A stretch of 64,000 bases of DNA from Ichthyophis bannanicus (lineage: Eukaryota > Chordata > Amphibia > Gymnophiona > Ichthyophiidae): NCBI GenBank assembly GCA_033557465.1, contig CM066033.1, positions 229,650,109-229,714,108 on the forward strand, in the 5' to 3' direction. Position 1 is the stretch's first letter. Every line of letters starts with the position of its first letter. Made by a program: the position numbers and the translations under genes. Below are positions 42,991 through 53,830 of this stretch, one piece after another. Under the pieces are notes generated by a model, which saw only the letters and a list, made by a program, of their open reading frames with translations, had not been told where the DNA came from and ran no database searches.

Positions 42991-45900
42991 ATGTATGGAA
43001 TGGCACAGTTAAAAATCCTATCTTTAAATGTCAAGGGTATCAACAGCCCCCTCAAGAGAAAGAAAATAATCACTTATAGTAAGCATGAGAAGGTTGATAT
43101 ACTTTTGCTCCAAGAGACTCACTTGAATAGGAATGAATCTTTGAAACTCAGCATCAAGCCCTTCACGTTGGTAGCATTCTCACCTGCAGTGTGTAAACGT
43201 AACGGAGTGGCGATCTTAGTTCGAAGTGTTCTTGCTCCACAAGTCACAGTTTGTTATGGTCATTTTGTTGTATGTAAACCGCGCTGACAATAGTGCGGTA
43301 TATAAGAAATTGTAATAAATAATAAATAAATAATAAATAATAAGTCTTGCAAACTCGCTCAGATACAGAGGGGAGGTGGGTAAAAGTACATCTTAAAATG
43401 GGTTCTTTTGACCTGACCGTTATGAATGTGTATGGCCCCAACGGAGATTGCCCGGAGTTCTTCAATTTTTTGGCCAAAGAGGTGCACCTGGTCAGGGAAG
43501 AACATTTACTTTTGGGAGGGGATTTTAATCAAGCGCTTGACCCCCTGACTGACCAGAAGCTCCCTAGAACCTCCAGGTCCCTGAAGGCGCTGACAATACT
43601 CACTTCGCTGATCCGGGACAGGGGGCTGATTGATGTGTGGCGTTTGCTGCACCCAAGAGAAGTGGAGTTTACCTTTTTTTCTCCACCACATCAGTCCTTG
43701 TCGCGGATCGACTTTATCCTAGTCTCTAAGAAATTGATGCCCAACATAGTTGCCGCTACTATACATTCTGCACACTTGTCAGATCATGCGGCAGTCTCGC
43801 TTTTGTTAGAAACTGAATAGGCGGCTTCTAATTCCCCTAGGTGGTTCTTTGATCGATCCCTTGTAGCGAATGAGGAATTTTGTTTATATATTCGAAATGC
43901 GATAGCTGAGTATTTTCGGTTTAATTCCTTGCAAGATACTGCAGCTTGGGCCTGGTGGGAGGGCTTTAAAGCCTCCATAAGAGCCACTATTACGAGTTTT
44001 GGTATAGCGCAGACACGGACTAAGAAGGAGAAGCGCAAGGCTCTGGAGACACAAATCAAAGCTGGGGAGCGGGTCCTTGCGGCAAGATCTGACCCATGTG
44101 TGCTTTTGCGGTTGCAGCATTTACGGCGTCAGTATAATGAGTTACTGTCCGATGAAGTTGAGCGCAATATAAAGGCGCAGAAAAGCGTTTATTATTGGGA
44201 AAGTAACAAGGCTGGGAAATTGTTGGCTAGTTCCCTTAAGGCGCGGCGGGGGGCCAATCGTGTAGCAGCACTCAGGTGTCCCTCGAGGGACCAACTCGTA
44301 ACCTCTGATGAAGGCATAGCAGAGCTTTTTAGATTGTTTTATGCCAAACTATACTCTTCAGAAGTTACATTCTCCCAGGCTGAATTTGATGGTTTTGTGC
44401 ATGAGCTGCAACGGCCCATTTTAGATGATAGTATCTCTGATATGTTGGATGGACCAATTTCTCAATCGGAGATTCAGCAGGCCATCCGGTCACTGGTTTC
44501 GGGAAAGGCGGCGGGTCCGGACGGACTTCTGGCTGAGTTTTTTAAAGCATTTGACAAGGACTTAGTCCCCTATATGCAGCAGTACTTTTGGCGGCTGGGT
44601 GAGGGGCTTGAGGCAGTGGGTGCATTTGCGCAGGCTAATGTGATAGTCCTGGAAAAGCCTGGCAGGGACCCGCAGTTAGTAGGTAATTACAGACCCATCT
44701 CATTATTAAATACAGATTACAAGATATTCGCAACCGTTTTGGCCCAGCGATTAAACGAAGTGCTGCCTAAGTTGATCCATCCAGACCATTGCGGATTTGT
44801 TGAGGGACGCTCAATGGCGGATAATGCGAGACTGCTGTGTCATATTTTGGCAGGCGCAGAGAACATTGGAAGTCCCTTAGTAGGGCTGTCATTGGACGCT
44901 GAAAAAGCCTTTGATCGTCTAGAATGGCCTTTCCTGTTCTCGGCTCTCCGGTGGTTTGGGGTAGGGGAAGGGTTCATTGCGCTGCTTAAGGTCCTATATA
45001 CTCGCCCAGTGGCCAATGTCTGTGTGAATGATATCCAGTCTCGGGATATTTGTTTGGGACGGGGGACTCGACAGGGCTGTCCTCTATCCCCGATGCTTTT
45101 TAACCTGACCCTGGAACCATTAGTCTTGCGTGTTCAGCAGTCTCTAAAAATTAAGGGGGTTCAGTTAGGTGCTAGAGAAATCAAGCTGTCGGCTTACACT
45201 GATGATCTAATGCTTTTTACTGAGCCAGCGTCAGTGCCGTATGTGCTTGAACAAATTGAGAGGTACTCTGGGCTATCCGGCTACAAGATTAATTGGGCAA
45301 AATCGGTTGCATTCCCACTAAATTCTCATGTTCACAAGGAAGACATGGCTCAATTTCCGTTTGTGTGGGAGATGAAAATGGTGAAATACCTGGGAGTCTA
45401 CTATTGCTACCCGTTAGAGGAAACGCTACAGTATAATGCCAACATGCTTGTAAACAAAGTGCGGGAAATGGTCACTGCGTGGTCCCCCTTAAACTTATCC
45501 TGGTGGGGTAGGCTTGAGTCGATTAAAATGACTATTGTCCCCAAGGTTAATGTGTTGGAGATGCTGCCAAGTCTTCTACCGGCTTTTGTGTATCAGCAGA
45601 TGGAGAGGTTGCTGATACATTTTTTGTGGAGAGATAAAACCCTCCAGATTGCTCTCAAAAAACTCAAAGGTAGCAAGGAAAAGGGAGGGGTAAAATTTCC
45701 TGACTTTCGCTTATATCATATGGCATTCCTGTTGAAGCAGGGCTCTGGCTGGATAGGGAATGGTTCTGTTCAGCGTCCAGTCTGGCTGGACGTTGAGGAG
45801 ACCCTCTTGGCACCATTTCCACTTCAATACCTTCCAGGTATGCTGTTACCTGAGGGTAAGAAATGCCCCCCAATGATAGTGGACACGCAGTTGGCCTTTC

Positions 45901-46892
45901 GCGCTTTGAGTAGCGCGCTAGGGGTGGAGGGTCAAGAGACCTTTGACCTTCTCCCCCTGTGGTTTAACCCACTATTTAAAATACAACAAAAAGCGTTTGC
46001 TTGGAGTAAATGGTATTCCAGAGGGGTTTGGGTTCTTGGACAGTTGCTAGCGAAGGGGGTGTGGAAGCCGTTTGAGAGATTGCAAGTGGAGTATGGTCTC
46101 CCGAGCTCATTGTACTTTCAGTGGCTGCAACTTAAACATTGTATCAGTAAGGCCGGGATTGAGGTAGGCAGCCCGCGGGATGGAGTGGCGATAATTGGCA
46201 CAATTCATCAGGCAAAGGAAAAAATATTTGGGAGGGGTGCAGCTTCGTATTACTATGATCTATTGTCCCAACAGAAACGCCTGCAGGTTAGAGGTACGCA
46301 GCAGGGTTGGGAGCTTGATGCTGGGTTTTCACTCTCGCCGCATAATTGGCGAAGATTTTGGTCCAAGCAGACGAGAATTTCCAAATCTGCTGCGATCACG
46401 AAGACGTTGGTTTTTTTTGCTCACAGAGCTTACTATACCCCAGTTAGGGTTAGCAGGTGGGGCAAGAGGGAGGAAGCGTGCTGTTGGTCTTGCCATGGTG
46501 GAAAAGATACACTTGTTCATACTGTCTTTGAGTGTTCTTGTCTGCAAGTTTTTTGGTCAAAGGTTTGGGAGCGGATACAAATGGTCTTGGGCTTCAATGC
46601 TTCGCTGTCCTGGAGGATCATATGTTTCCACTCTCTAGCTGATATCCTGGCGCTGCAAAAGGATTGCTTCTTTTTACTAGATTTTATGTTGGGAATTGCG
46701 ATATACTTGATAGTATGTAACTGGAACCATACCTATGATGTTAACTGGGTGTCATGGTGGAACCAAGTCTGCTTGTATAGTAAGTACGAGCAAATGCCTC
46801 GTAAAGGGGTTCGGCAGAAGTCCTCTACCGCATCGCGGTGGGCTGCTTTGCAAGAGTATGTGGCAAATAGAGGTGCTCGTGCTGCCTACTAA
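42991..46892 (+). pseudogene. L1 ORF2 (endonuclease-reverse transcriptase), nearly intact
   Basis: The start is ATG 42,991 or 43,000. The endonuclease shows LSLNVKGINSP, LLQETHL, then after the insertion MNVYGPNG, GGDFN, SRIDFILVS and SDHA. The frame meets TAG at 43,818-43,820, then stays open in the same phase to 46,892. The RT has YRPISLLNTDYK, HCGFVEGRS, DAEKAFDRLEW, GTRQGCPLSPMLFN and YTDD (45,195-45,206; the usual Ala is Thr, both Asp kept). The C-terminus has a Cys/His cluster (CCWSCHGGKDTLVHTVFEC). The 96-bp insertion plus one duplicated aagtc adds 101 bases; allowing for it, the two endonuclease parts are in phase. It performed target-primed reverse transcription; this copy is inactive. 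Confidence 0.92.
43246..43341 (+). mobile_element. SINE/L2 tail insertion in the L1 endonuclease
   Basis: A 96-bp piece, ttgtatgtaaaccgcgctgac ... tgcggtatataagaaattg ... (aataaat)n, is the 3' tail shared by the SINEs and the L2-like LINE, severely 5'-truncated. The 5-bp direct repeat aagtc flanks it (43,241-43,245 and 43,342-43,346). Confidence 0.8.
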
Positions 46893-47184
46893 GCGAGGCA
46901 GGTAAGAGGCGATATAATGGTCCCTATGCATGGGCCTTGGGGATGTGGTAGTTGGAGGGCTTGTTCTGCGTCTAGTTGACCGCTGCTGTTAGTAAGCTCC
47001 TGGGGGGGGGAAGATGGGGGGGGTTCCTGTATTGGGTTGTAGGTTTTGGGTTTGAGTTTTAGATTGGGTTTGGGGTTTTTTTTTTCTCCTGTCTTGTCTT
47101 TGGGGGGTGGGTTATTGTACCTTTTTGTGTATTTTTTTTGTTTGCTTTGAAAAATGCTATAAATAAAAATATTTAAAAAAAAAA
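46893..47184 (+). other. L1 3' UTR with G-tracts and poly(A)
   Basis: The stretch contains runs of 8 or more G (about 47,000-47,030, tggggggggg and tggggggggttcc), a ttttttttt run and ataaataaaaatatt before the terminal A-run. G-rich polypurine tracts are common in L1 3' UTRs. Confidence 0.75.
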
Positions 47185-47200
47185 GAAAGCTGTGCATACT

Positions 47201-49065
47201 AATGGAAATAGTAGGCGAATTAAAGTTCCAGGGATATAGTGGCATGGACACATGATACACATTAAACAATGGCTGGGATGCAATCATTCCAGGCTATAAT
47301 CTGTTTAGGAATGACAAGCTAAGAGGAAAAGGAGGAGGAGGGCCAATATATGTAAAAAAATTAATATTAAAACCACAGAACTGCAGGGTTCACGAGGAAA
47401 GGAGGAGGCGCTGTGGATTAGTCTGAAAATAGGGAGTGGAACATCTGTATATCACATTGGTGTGATATACAGACCTCCCTTGCAAGCAGAAAAGATAGAG
47501 ATTTAATTGAAGACATTCACAATCTTGATATGATAGGGGAAGTGATATTGGTAGAAGATTTAATTTTGCCAATGTTGACTGGAATATTCCAGCTGTGGTG
47601 TCATCCAGAAGTATGGAGATCCTGGATTCTCTATAGGGAGAACTGTTCCAGCAACTGGTAATAGAACTTGTGTGGAAGGGAGCTACTGTAGGATGGAACC
47701 AACTGTTGATTGAAATAAGATCACTGAATAACTATTTGTCTTTTCTTTTAAGATATATTACTTTGTAAAGATAAGCTTTCTGTTTATGTGATAATGTTAT
47801 CATCTGCTATTATGTACATCTTGCATTTTATGTAAGTTCTTAGTCTTTTGTTATCCATCCAGGACCACTGGGGATTGCGTGCACTATAAGAAATCAAATT
47901 AAATTAAATACTGATCTTAGTATTTACAAATGCGAAGATTATTTCTGATGTTATTCTATTTATTTTATGTATGTATTTATTTAACTTTTTTTAATGCTAT
48001 CTTTCTACAAGTCAAGATGGTTTGCAGGTAGCACTGTGCTTTAAACATGAACGATAGATAAGAAGGTTGTGCACTACATTGAAGAAAAATTAAGGTAGGG
48101 GGTGGGGGAGGCTTTGGGGATAATCTAGGGAAGTGGTGGAAAATTATGGGGTTAACTATGTACAGAGGAAGTTGAGTATAGATTTTAACTATAGTGGGTG
48201 ATCCTCTGGCATCCATTGATCACCAGATGGTACACTTCAATATTAGGACATGGGTAGAGATGGTTTATTCAAAACCAAGGATCCCAGACTTCAGGAAAAC
48301 TAACTTTGTCAAGATGGGGGATTACCTCAAGGAGTCGTTTTCTGGATAGGATCATCTGAGGGAAGTTGAACAACACTGGGCAAAACTAAAAGAAGATATT
48401 TTAAGAGCAACAATCCTTTTTATTAGGAAAGTAAATGAGAGTTAATGGAAAAGGAGACCATTATTATTTTCAAAAGAAGTAGCTGAAAAGGTAAGAAACA
48501 AAAGATGAGCCTTCGTACACTATAAAAAAAAAATTGCAGAAACAGGAAAACAAACAATAATATCTGGAGAAGCTCAGAGAAGCCGGTAGTCAAGAAAGCA
48601 TAGAAAATAATGGGAAAAAAAGTAGCCAATATAGTAAAACATGGGGGAAAGAATTTTTTGAGCTATATTAGTGAGAGGAGAAGGTGAAAAGGATATATTG
48701 TGAGACTCAGGGTGAAGGGGAGGAATATGTAGAGGATGATGAGGATAAAGCAGAATAGCTTAACAATTATTTCTGTTATGTGTTCACAGGTGAAGGACTG
48801 GGAATGGGACCTCAGAAAACAAACACAAGTAGGAATGGAAGTAAAGTAGAACTCAAACTATTATCAGAAGATTGTATTCATAAGGAGCTAGCTAAACTAC
48901 AAGTAGCTAAAGTGTCAGGGACGGACAGATTCATCTGAGGATATTGAATGAACATAGGAAAGTACTGGTGGCTCCACTGTCTGATCTTTGCAGTACTACT
49001 TTAGACAGGTGAATGTGATTCCTGTCTACAAAAACGGAAGTAAGGAAGAAGTTCGGAACTACTGT
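47201..49065 (+). pseudogene. CR1 LINE block 2 (endonuclease to RT linker)
   Basis: Broken frames give GYNLFRNDKLRGKGGGGPIYV and FNFANVDWNIPAVVSSRSMEIL (CR1-type endonuclease), then DPLASIDHQMVHFNI (the SDHE-like end), SKEVAEKVRNKR and VIPVYKNGSKEEVRNY, which enters the RT domain. The 47,720-47,910 stretch and 47,950-48,190 (the latter with a minus-strand tatttatttaac tail) look like small SINE/LINE-tail insertions. The block ends where the RTE-like LINE begins. Confidence 0.7.
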
Positions 49066-50598
49066 ACCTTATGATCGGGAACCATTGGTGATGAAAGAAG
49101 AAGTTGAAGCAGCATTGAAAGCCATATCAAAGAACAAAGCACCAGGCATTGATAGCATTCCCATAGAAGTATTGCAGCAATCTGATGCAGCTGTTACCGT
49201 ACTCACAAGGCTCTGCCAAGAAATATGGAAGACAACATCATGGCCAACTGACTGGAAACGATCTGTGTTTATACCAATACTAAAGAAAGGTGATTCAACT
49301 GACTGTGGAAATTATCGCACAATCGCTCTGATCCCACATGCCAGCAAGATTCTACTGAAGATTATTCAAAAGAGACTACAACCATACCTGGAACAAGAAC
49401 TACCTGAAGTGCAAGCAGGGTTCTGGAAAGGGCGAGGAACGAGAGACATCATTGCGGATCTGAGATGGATCCTTGAAAAGACTAAAGAATACCAAAAGGA
49501 TATCTATTTGTGCTTTATCGACTATAGCAAGGCTTTTGACTGTGTAAACCATGAGAAACTCTGGGCCACATTAAGAAGCATGGGTATACCAGAACACCTG
49601 ATCGTTCTCTTGCACAATCTGTACATTGATCAAGAAGCAACAGTTCGAACGGAACAAGGAGAAACAGAATGGTTTAAAATAAGCAAAGGTGTAAGACAAG
49701 GCTGCATACTTTCCCCCTACCTGTTTAATTTATATGCAGAACAAATCATCAGAGAAGCAGGATTGTATGAAGACAACAGAGGTGTGAAGATTGGTGGAAG
49801 ACTCATCAACAACCTTCGCTATGCTGATACCACATTACTGGCTGAAAGTGAAGATGATCTGAAACATTTGCTTCTCATAATCAAAGAACATAGTCTCAAA
49901 ATGGGCCTGCACCTTAATGTAAAGAAGACAAAGATCATGACAACTGGCATAATCATCAGGTTCATTGTTGAAGGAGAAGAAATTGAAATTGTGAACAACT
50001 TTAACCTACTTGGATCAACTATCAATAAAGAAGCAACAAGCAGTCAAGAAATCAGACGACGCATTGCTCTTGGCAGAATGGCTATGAAAGACCTAGATAA
50101 GATTCTCAAGAGCAGAGATATCTCTCTCCATACAAAGATTCGACTTGTTCAAGCCATGGTATTTTCAATAACATCATATGGATGTGAAAGCTGGACAGTG
50201 AAAAAGATAGACAGGAAGAAAATTGATGCCTTTGAATTATGGTGCTGGCGGCGAATACTGTGTATACCATGGACTGCCCAAAGAACAAACCAGTCGGTAC
50301 TAGAGGAGATCAAACCTAAGCTTTCTTTAGAAGCTCAGATGACAAGACTTTGACTTTCATACTTTGGACACATCATATGAAGAGAGAGATCATTAGAGAA
50401 AGACATTATGCTTGGCAAGATAGAAGGTCAACGCAAAAGAGGAAGGCCAGCAATGAGATGGATCGATACAATAACAGCAGCTACGAGTACCAGTCTGTCA
50501 ACAATGAGCCGCCTGACTGAAGACCAAACACAATTTAGGATAGCTATCCAGAGGGTCGCCATGAGTCGACTCCGACTCGACGGCACTTAACAACAACA
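49066..50598 (+). mobile_element. RTE-like LINE, 5'-truncated
   Basis: It contains the RT domain and C-terminus of an RTE-group ORF and the terminal cggcacttaacaacaacat, the same 3' end as the minus-strand copy at 24.4 kb. It interrupts the CR1 copy between 49,065 and 50,600. No clean target duplication was found. Confidence 0.85.
49085..50353 (+). pseudogene. RTE-type reverse transcriptase, catalytic Asp deleted
   Basis: The 422-codon frame contains EEVEAALKAISKNKAPGIDSIP, GNYRTIALIPHASKILLKII, VQAGFWKGRGTRD, FIDYSKAFDCVNHEKLW and KGVRQGCILSPYLFN. The catalytic motif reads YADTT: one of two GAT codons is missing at about 49,826, whereas the 24-kb copy retains both. The frame then stops at TGA 50,351-50,353. 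The same frame continues beyond it (50,408-50,590: GKIEGQRKRGRPAMRW ... SRLRLDGT), so the stop is probably a CGA-to-TGA change. Doubly inactive. Confidence 0.88.
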
Positions 50599-50599
50599 T

Positions 50600-51044
50600 A
50601 GTGAGTAAATTAATGGAAGGAATGCTAAAGCAGAGGATAGCATGGTTTCTGGAATCCCGGGGATTACAGGCATCGAGACAGCATGACTTTACTAGACAGA
50701 TTGACTTTTTGGGTGACTAGAGAATAGCATTAGGAAAGAGCACTAGTTGTGATATACTTAGATTTCAGCAAGGCCTTTGACAGCATTCTGTAAAAATAAG
50801 CTGAATGCCTTTGGGGTGGACTCTAAAGAAACTGGTTGAGTGGAAGGTGATAGAGGGTAATAGTAAATAGAGTTCACTCAGAAGATAAGAGTGTTACCAG
50901 TGGTGTGCTGCAGGGATCAGTCCTTGGTCCTGTCTTTTTAACATTTTATAAGTGATATTGTGGAAGGTCTTTCGGGAAAAGTATGTCTGTTTGCAGATGA
51001 TACCAAGATCTGGAAAGTATGGATAACATGAGAAGGATCTAGGG
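50600..51044 (+). pseudogene. CR1 LINE block 3 (RT core)
   Basis: Broken frames translate as LVVIYLDFSKAFDSI and SGVLQGSVLGPVFL, the RT motifs of CR1-type LINEs, followed by a degenerate catalytic region (ttgcagatgataccaagat, encoding ADDTK). The block stops at the hAT target duplication atctaggg (51,037-51,044). Confidence 0.8.
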
Positions 51045-51139
51045 CAGCGATGGCGAACCTATGGCACGCAGCTGGCACGCGGGAAGGTCCACAATTAGTT
51101 TTTTTTTTTTTTTTTCAATTTTACTTGTCTGCTGCCGCT

Positions 51140-51494
51140 GTCGGGGCCGCCGCGGCAAAATCGAGCATGCCGCGGGGCCCCCCTGTACCCGGCAGAGCCT
51201 GCCCTCCCCGTAGCAGCTCTCTCTTTGGAGCTGCAGTCAGACGCGCCGGCTTGCAGAGCGCGAAGGGAAGAGTTTCCCTTTCGCGACTCTGTTAAGCCCG
51301 CGGGGGCTGATGGGAACTTCCCATCAGCCCCCGCGGGTTTAACAGAGCAGCGAGGGAGAAACTCTTCCCTCGCGCTCTGCAAGCCGGCGCGTCTGACTGC
51401 AGCTCCAAAGAGAGAGCTGCTACGGGGAGGGCAGACTCTGCCGGATACAGGGGGGCCCCGCGGCACGCTCGATTCTGCCGCGGCGGCCCCGACC
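51140..51494. repeat. 355-bp near-perfect palindrome
   Basis: Arms of about 177 nt are centred on base 51,317 (tgatgggaa-c-ttcccatca). Both arms carry cggggccgccgcgg, ggagctgcagtcagacgcgc and gcccgcgggggctgatggg in mirror orientation with few mismatches. Very GC-rich, so it could extrude a cruciform or fold as hairpin RNA. Confidence 0.92.
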
Positions 51495-51539
51495 GCGCCA
51501 ACCGACCGGTTTTCTTTTTTTTTAATTTCCCCTGGGCTG

Positions 51540-53090
51540 GGGGGGGGGTTAGGAGTGGTGACGTGATGGGCTGGGCTGTGCTGGGGGGGGGTTAGGAGTG
51601 GTGATGTGAAGGGCTGGGCTGGGCTGGGCTGGGGGGGGGAAAGGAGAGGTGATGGTCTGGGCTGGGGGGGTTAGGAGTGGTGATGGGCTGGGCTGGGCTG
51701 GGCTGGGGGGGTTAGGAGTGGTGAAGGGCTGGGCTGGGGGGGGTTAGGAGTAGTGATGGGCTGGGCTGGTGGGGTGTTAGGAGTTGTGCTGGGCTGGGGG
51801 GATTTAGGAGTGGTGATGGGCACTGGGCTGGGGGGGTAGGAGTGGTGATGGACACTGGGCTGGCTGGGGGGGTTAGGAGTGGTGATGGGCACTGGGCTGG
51901 GCTGGGGGGGTTAGGAGTGGTGATGTGATGGGCTGGGCTGGGCTGGGCTGGGGGGGTTAGGAGTGGTGATGGGCGCTGGGGGGGCTTAAACTAAAAATTG
52001 GGTGATGGGGGATTAGGACTGGAAATGGGCTGGTGGGATTAGGACTGGAAGTGGGTTGATGGGGGGTTAGGACTGGTAATGGGCTATGGGGTGGCTTAAA
52101 CTGAAAATTGGGTGATGGGGGATTAGGACTGGAAATGGGCTGGTGGGATTAGGACTGGAAGTGGGTTGATGGGGGGTTAGGACTGGTAATGGGATAGGGG
52201 GGGGCTTAAACTGAAAATTGGGTGATGGGGGATTAGGACTGGGAGTGGGCTGATGGGGAGGTTAGGACTGGTAATGGGCTATGGGGGGGCTTAAACTGAA
52301 AATTGGGTGATGGGGGATTAGGACTGGAAATGGGCTGGTGGGATTAGGACTGGGAGTGGGCTATGGGGGGCTAGGACTGGTAATGGGTTGGGGTTGCTAG
52401 GACTGGAAATGGGCTGAGTGGAAGGGGGCTTGAACTGCAAATAGCTGTTGGGGATGGGGCTTGGAATGGAAATGGGCTGAGGGGAAGTGGGGGGCTTGAA
52501 CTGCAAATAGCTGATGGGGACGGGGCTTGGAATGGAAATGGGCTGAGGGGAAGTGGGGGGCTTGAACTGCAAATAGCTAATGGGGAGGGGGACTTGGAAT
52601 GGAAATGGGCTGAGTGGAAGGGGGCTTGAACTGCAAATAACTGATGGGAAGGGGGCTTGGAATGGGCTCTTAGGGGAGGGAGCTAGGACAGGAACTGGGC
52701 TGATGGATGGGCTAGGATAGAACTGAGAATTGGGTGTTGGGGGAGCTAAGATTGGAAATGGGCTGTGGTGGGGGCTTGGATTGAAATGGACTCATGGAGG
52801 GGCTAGAACTGGAGGTAGGCTCATGGGGGGCTTGGATTAGAAATGGGCTGAGTGGAGGGGAGCTAGGATTTAACATGGGCTGATGGTGGGGCTAGGAAAG
52901 GACTAGAAATGGGCTGATGGGAGGCTGGTATTGGAAATGAGCTGATGAAGGGACTCGGATAGGACTGGAAATGGATGGGGGAGCTAGGACTGGAAATGGA
53001 CTGATGAGGGGACTAGAAGGGAGCGGATACTGGGTGGGGCTGGAACTAAAAGGGAGCTGATGTTGGGGGAGATTAGAAGGGGATGGGGCT
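51540..53090. repeat. G-rich minisatellite array, about 1.5 kb
   Basis: Three regimes are visible. 51,540-51,985 has units around gggctggggggggttaggag tggtgat. 51,986-52,330 has a higher-order unit of about 85-110 bases restarting at cttaaactgaaaattgggtg. 52,429-52,690 has about 65-base units starting cttgaactgcaaatagctg. A decaying tail runs to 53,090. The G-strand has many runs of 3-10 G and could form G-quadruplexes. The minus-strand frames here are artefacts of the repeat. Confidence 0.9.
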
Positions 53091-53099
53091 GGGAGAATG

Positions 53100-53760
53100 A
53101 AATGGAGAGGGGAAAAATATTTTGTGTGTGAGGGAAGAAAAATGTACAATTGGCCGGGTATTGGGAGAGTAAGTGGGGATTGAGGATGGAGGGGTAAAAT
53201 TTGAGTGGATGAAATAGGAATGAGGAAAGAGCAAAAGGAGAAAGATTAGTATGTTAAAGCGGATGTAGAGAGAGAGAATGGAAAAAAAAACTAGAAGAGA
53301 GAAGAAAGGACAAATGGACAGCAGATGATGGAGAGTTAGCAGAAAACATGAAGAAACCAGAAGAAAGTGGCTGGAGCAATTGCAACTGTGTAACTGAGCT
53401 GAGGTATTCTGTTTATGTAATTCCTTTTTGACATTGCCACTTGTTCTCTTTCCCCAGTAGGTCATGTATTGTTGTTCTCTGAAATGTATTGGTTTAATAT
53501 TTGCAGTGTTGCCTTTTGATAGGTATGGTATGGTGCTTTGTGACTCCTGGTAGTGCTGTTAGGATACGGCGGGTTTGCTATTGGTTCTAAATGGGCAGTG
53601 TTTGTAGTAGTTCCTAATGTGCCTGGCGGTTGGCACTGGATTATAGTAATGTAGAAATCTTTTAGTCTGTCTTTATCCATACACTCATTAAGAGACATGT
53701 TTACTAAAAGTTAGTGTATGTTAGCATTATGCAAATATTTATGCAAATTGACGTGCTGGC
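53100..53760 (-). repeat. Subterminal block shared with the autonomous hAT
   Basis: The reverse complement of this stretch matches 34,930-35,840 in order (agtgtatggataaagaaag-like, aggaactactacaaacactg, cgccgtatcctaacagcac, caacaatacatgacctactg). Similarity starts about 90 bases inside the left end of the autonomous element and continues into the minisatellite. Confidence 0.9.
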
Positions 53761-53830
53761 ACTTTGAGGAAATTCTTTGGTTTTGTGCGGCAGTTTGGGC
53801 ACTCGGGCTCAAAAAGGGTAGCCATCACTG

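Larger units (their letters stand above)
41456..47184 (+). mobile_element. Near full-length L1 LINE
   Basis: It has a GC-rich 5' UTR (from gtggggcggagcctgatgcc), ORF1, ORF2, a G-tract-containing 3' UTR and a poly(A)-like end at 47,175-47,184. The 16-bp duplication gaaagctgtgcatact follows at 47,185-47,200. Its left copy begins at 30,077 and is split by the LTR element. It interrupts an older CR1 copy. Damage is limited: ORF1 appears shifted near its start, ORF2 has one 96-bp insertion and one premature TAG. Confidence 0.92.
51045..53830. mobile_element. Non-autonomous hAT, 2.8 kb, palindrome plus minisatellite
   Basis: The ends are cagcgatggcgaacc and its near-complement gggtagccatcactg. The 8-bp duplication atctaggg is perfect (51,037-51,044 and 53,831-53,838). 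It has no transposase. From left to right it has a GC-rich 355-bp palindrome, a 1.5 kb G-rich minisatellite and about 0.65 kb that is the reverse complement of 34,930-35,840 in the autonomous hAT. It interrupts the CR1 RT region. Confidence 0.92.

Noticed and set aside
51050..51566. Frames of 81-123 codons in the palindrome
   Set aside because: Mirror images of each other created by the inverted repeat.
51671..53149. Pro/Ser-rich minus-strand frames
   Set aside because: Translation of the minisatellite, not a gene.
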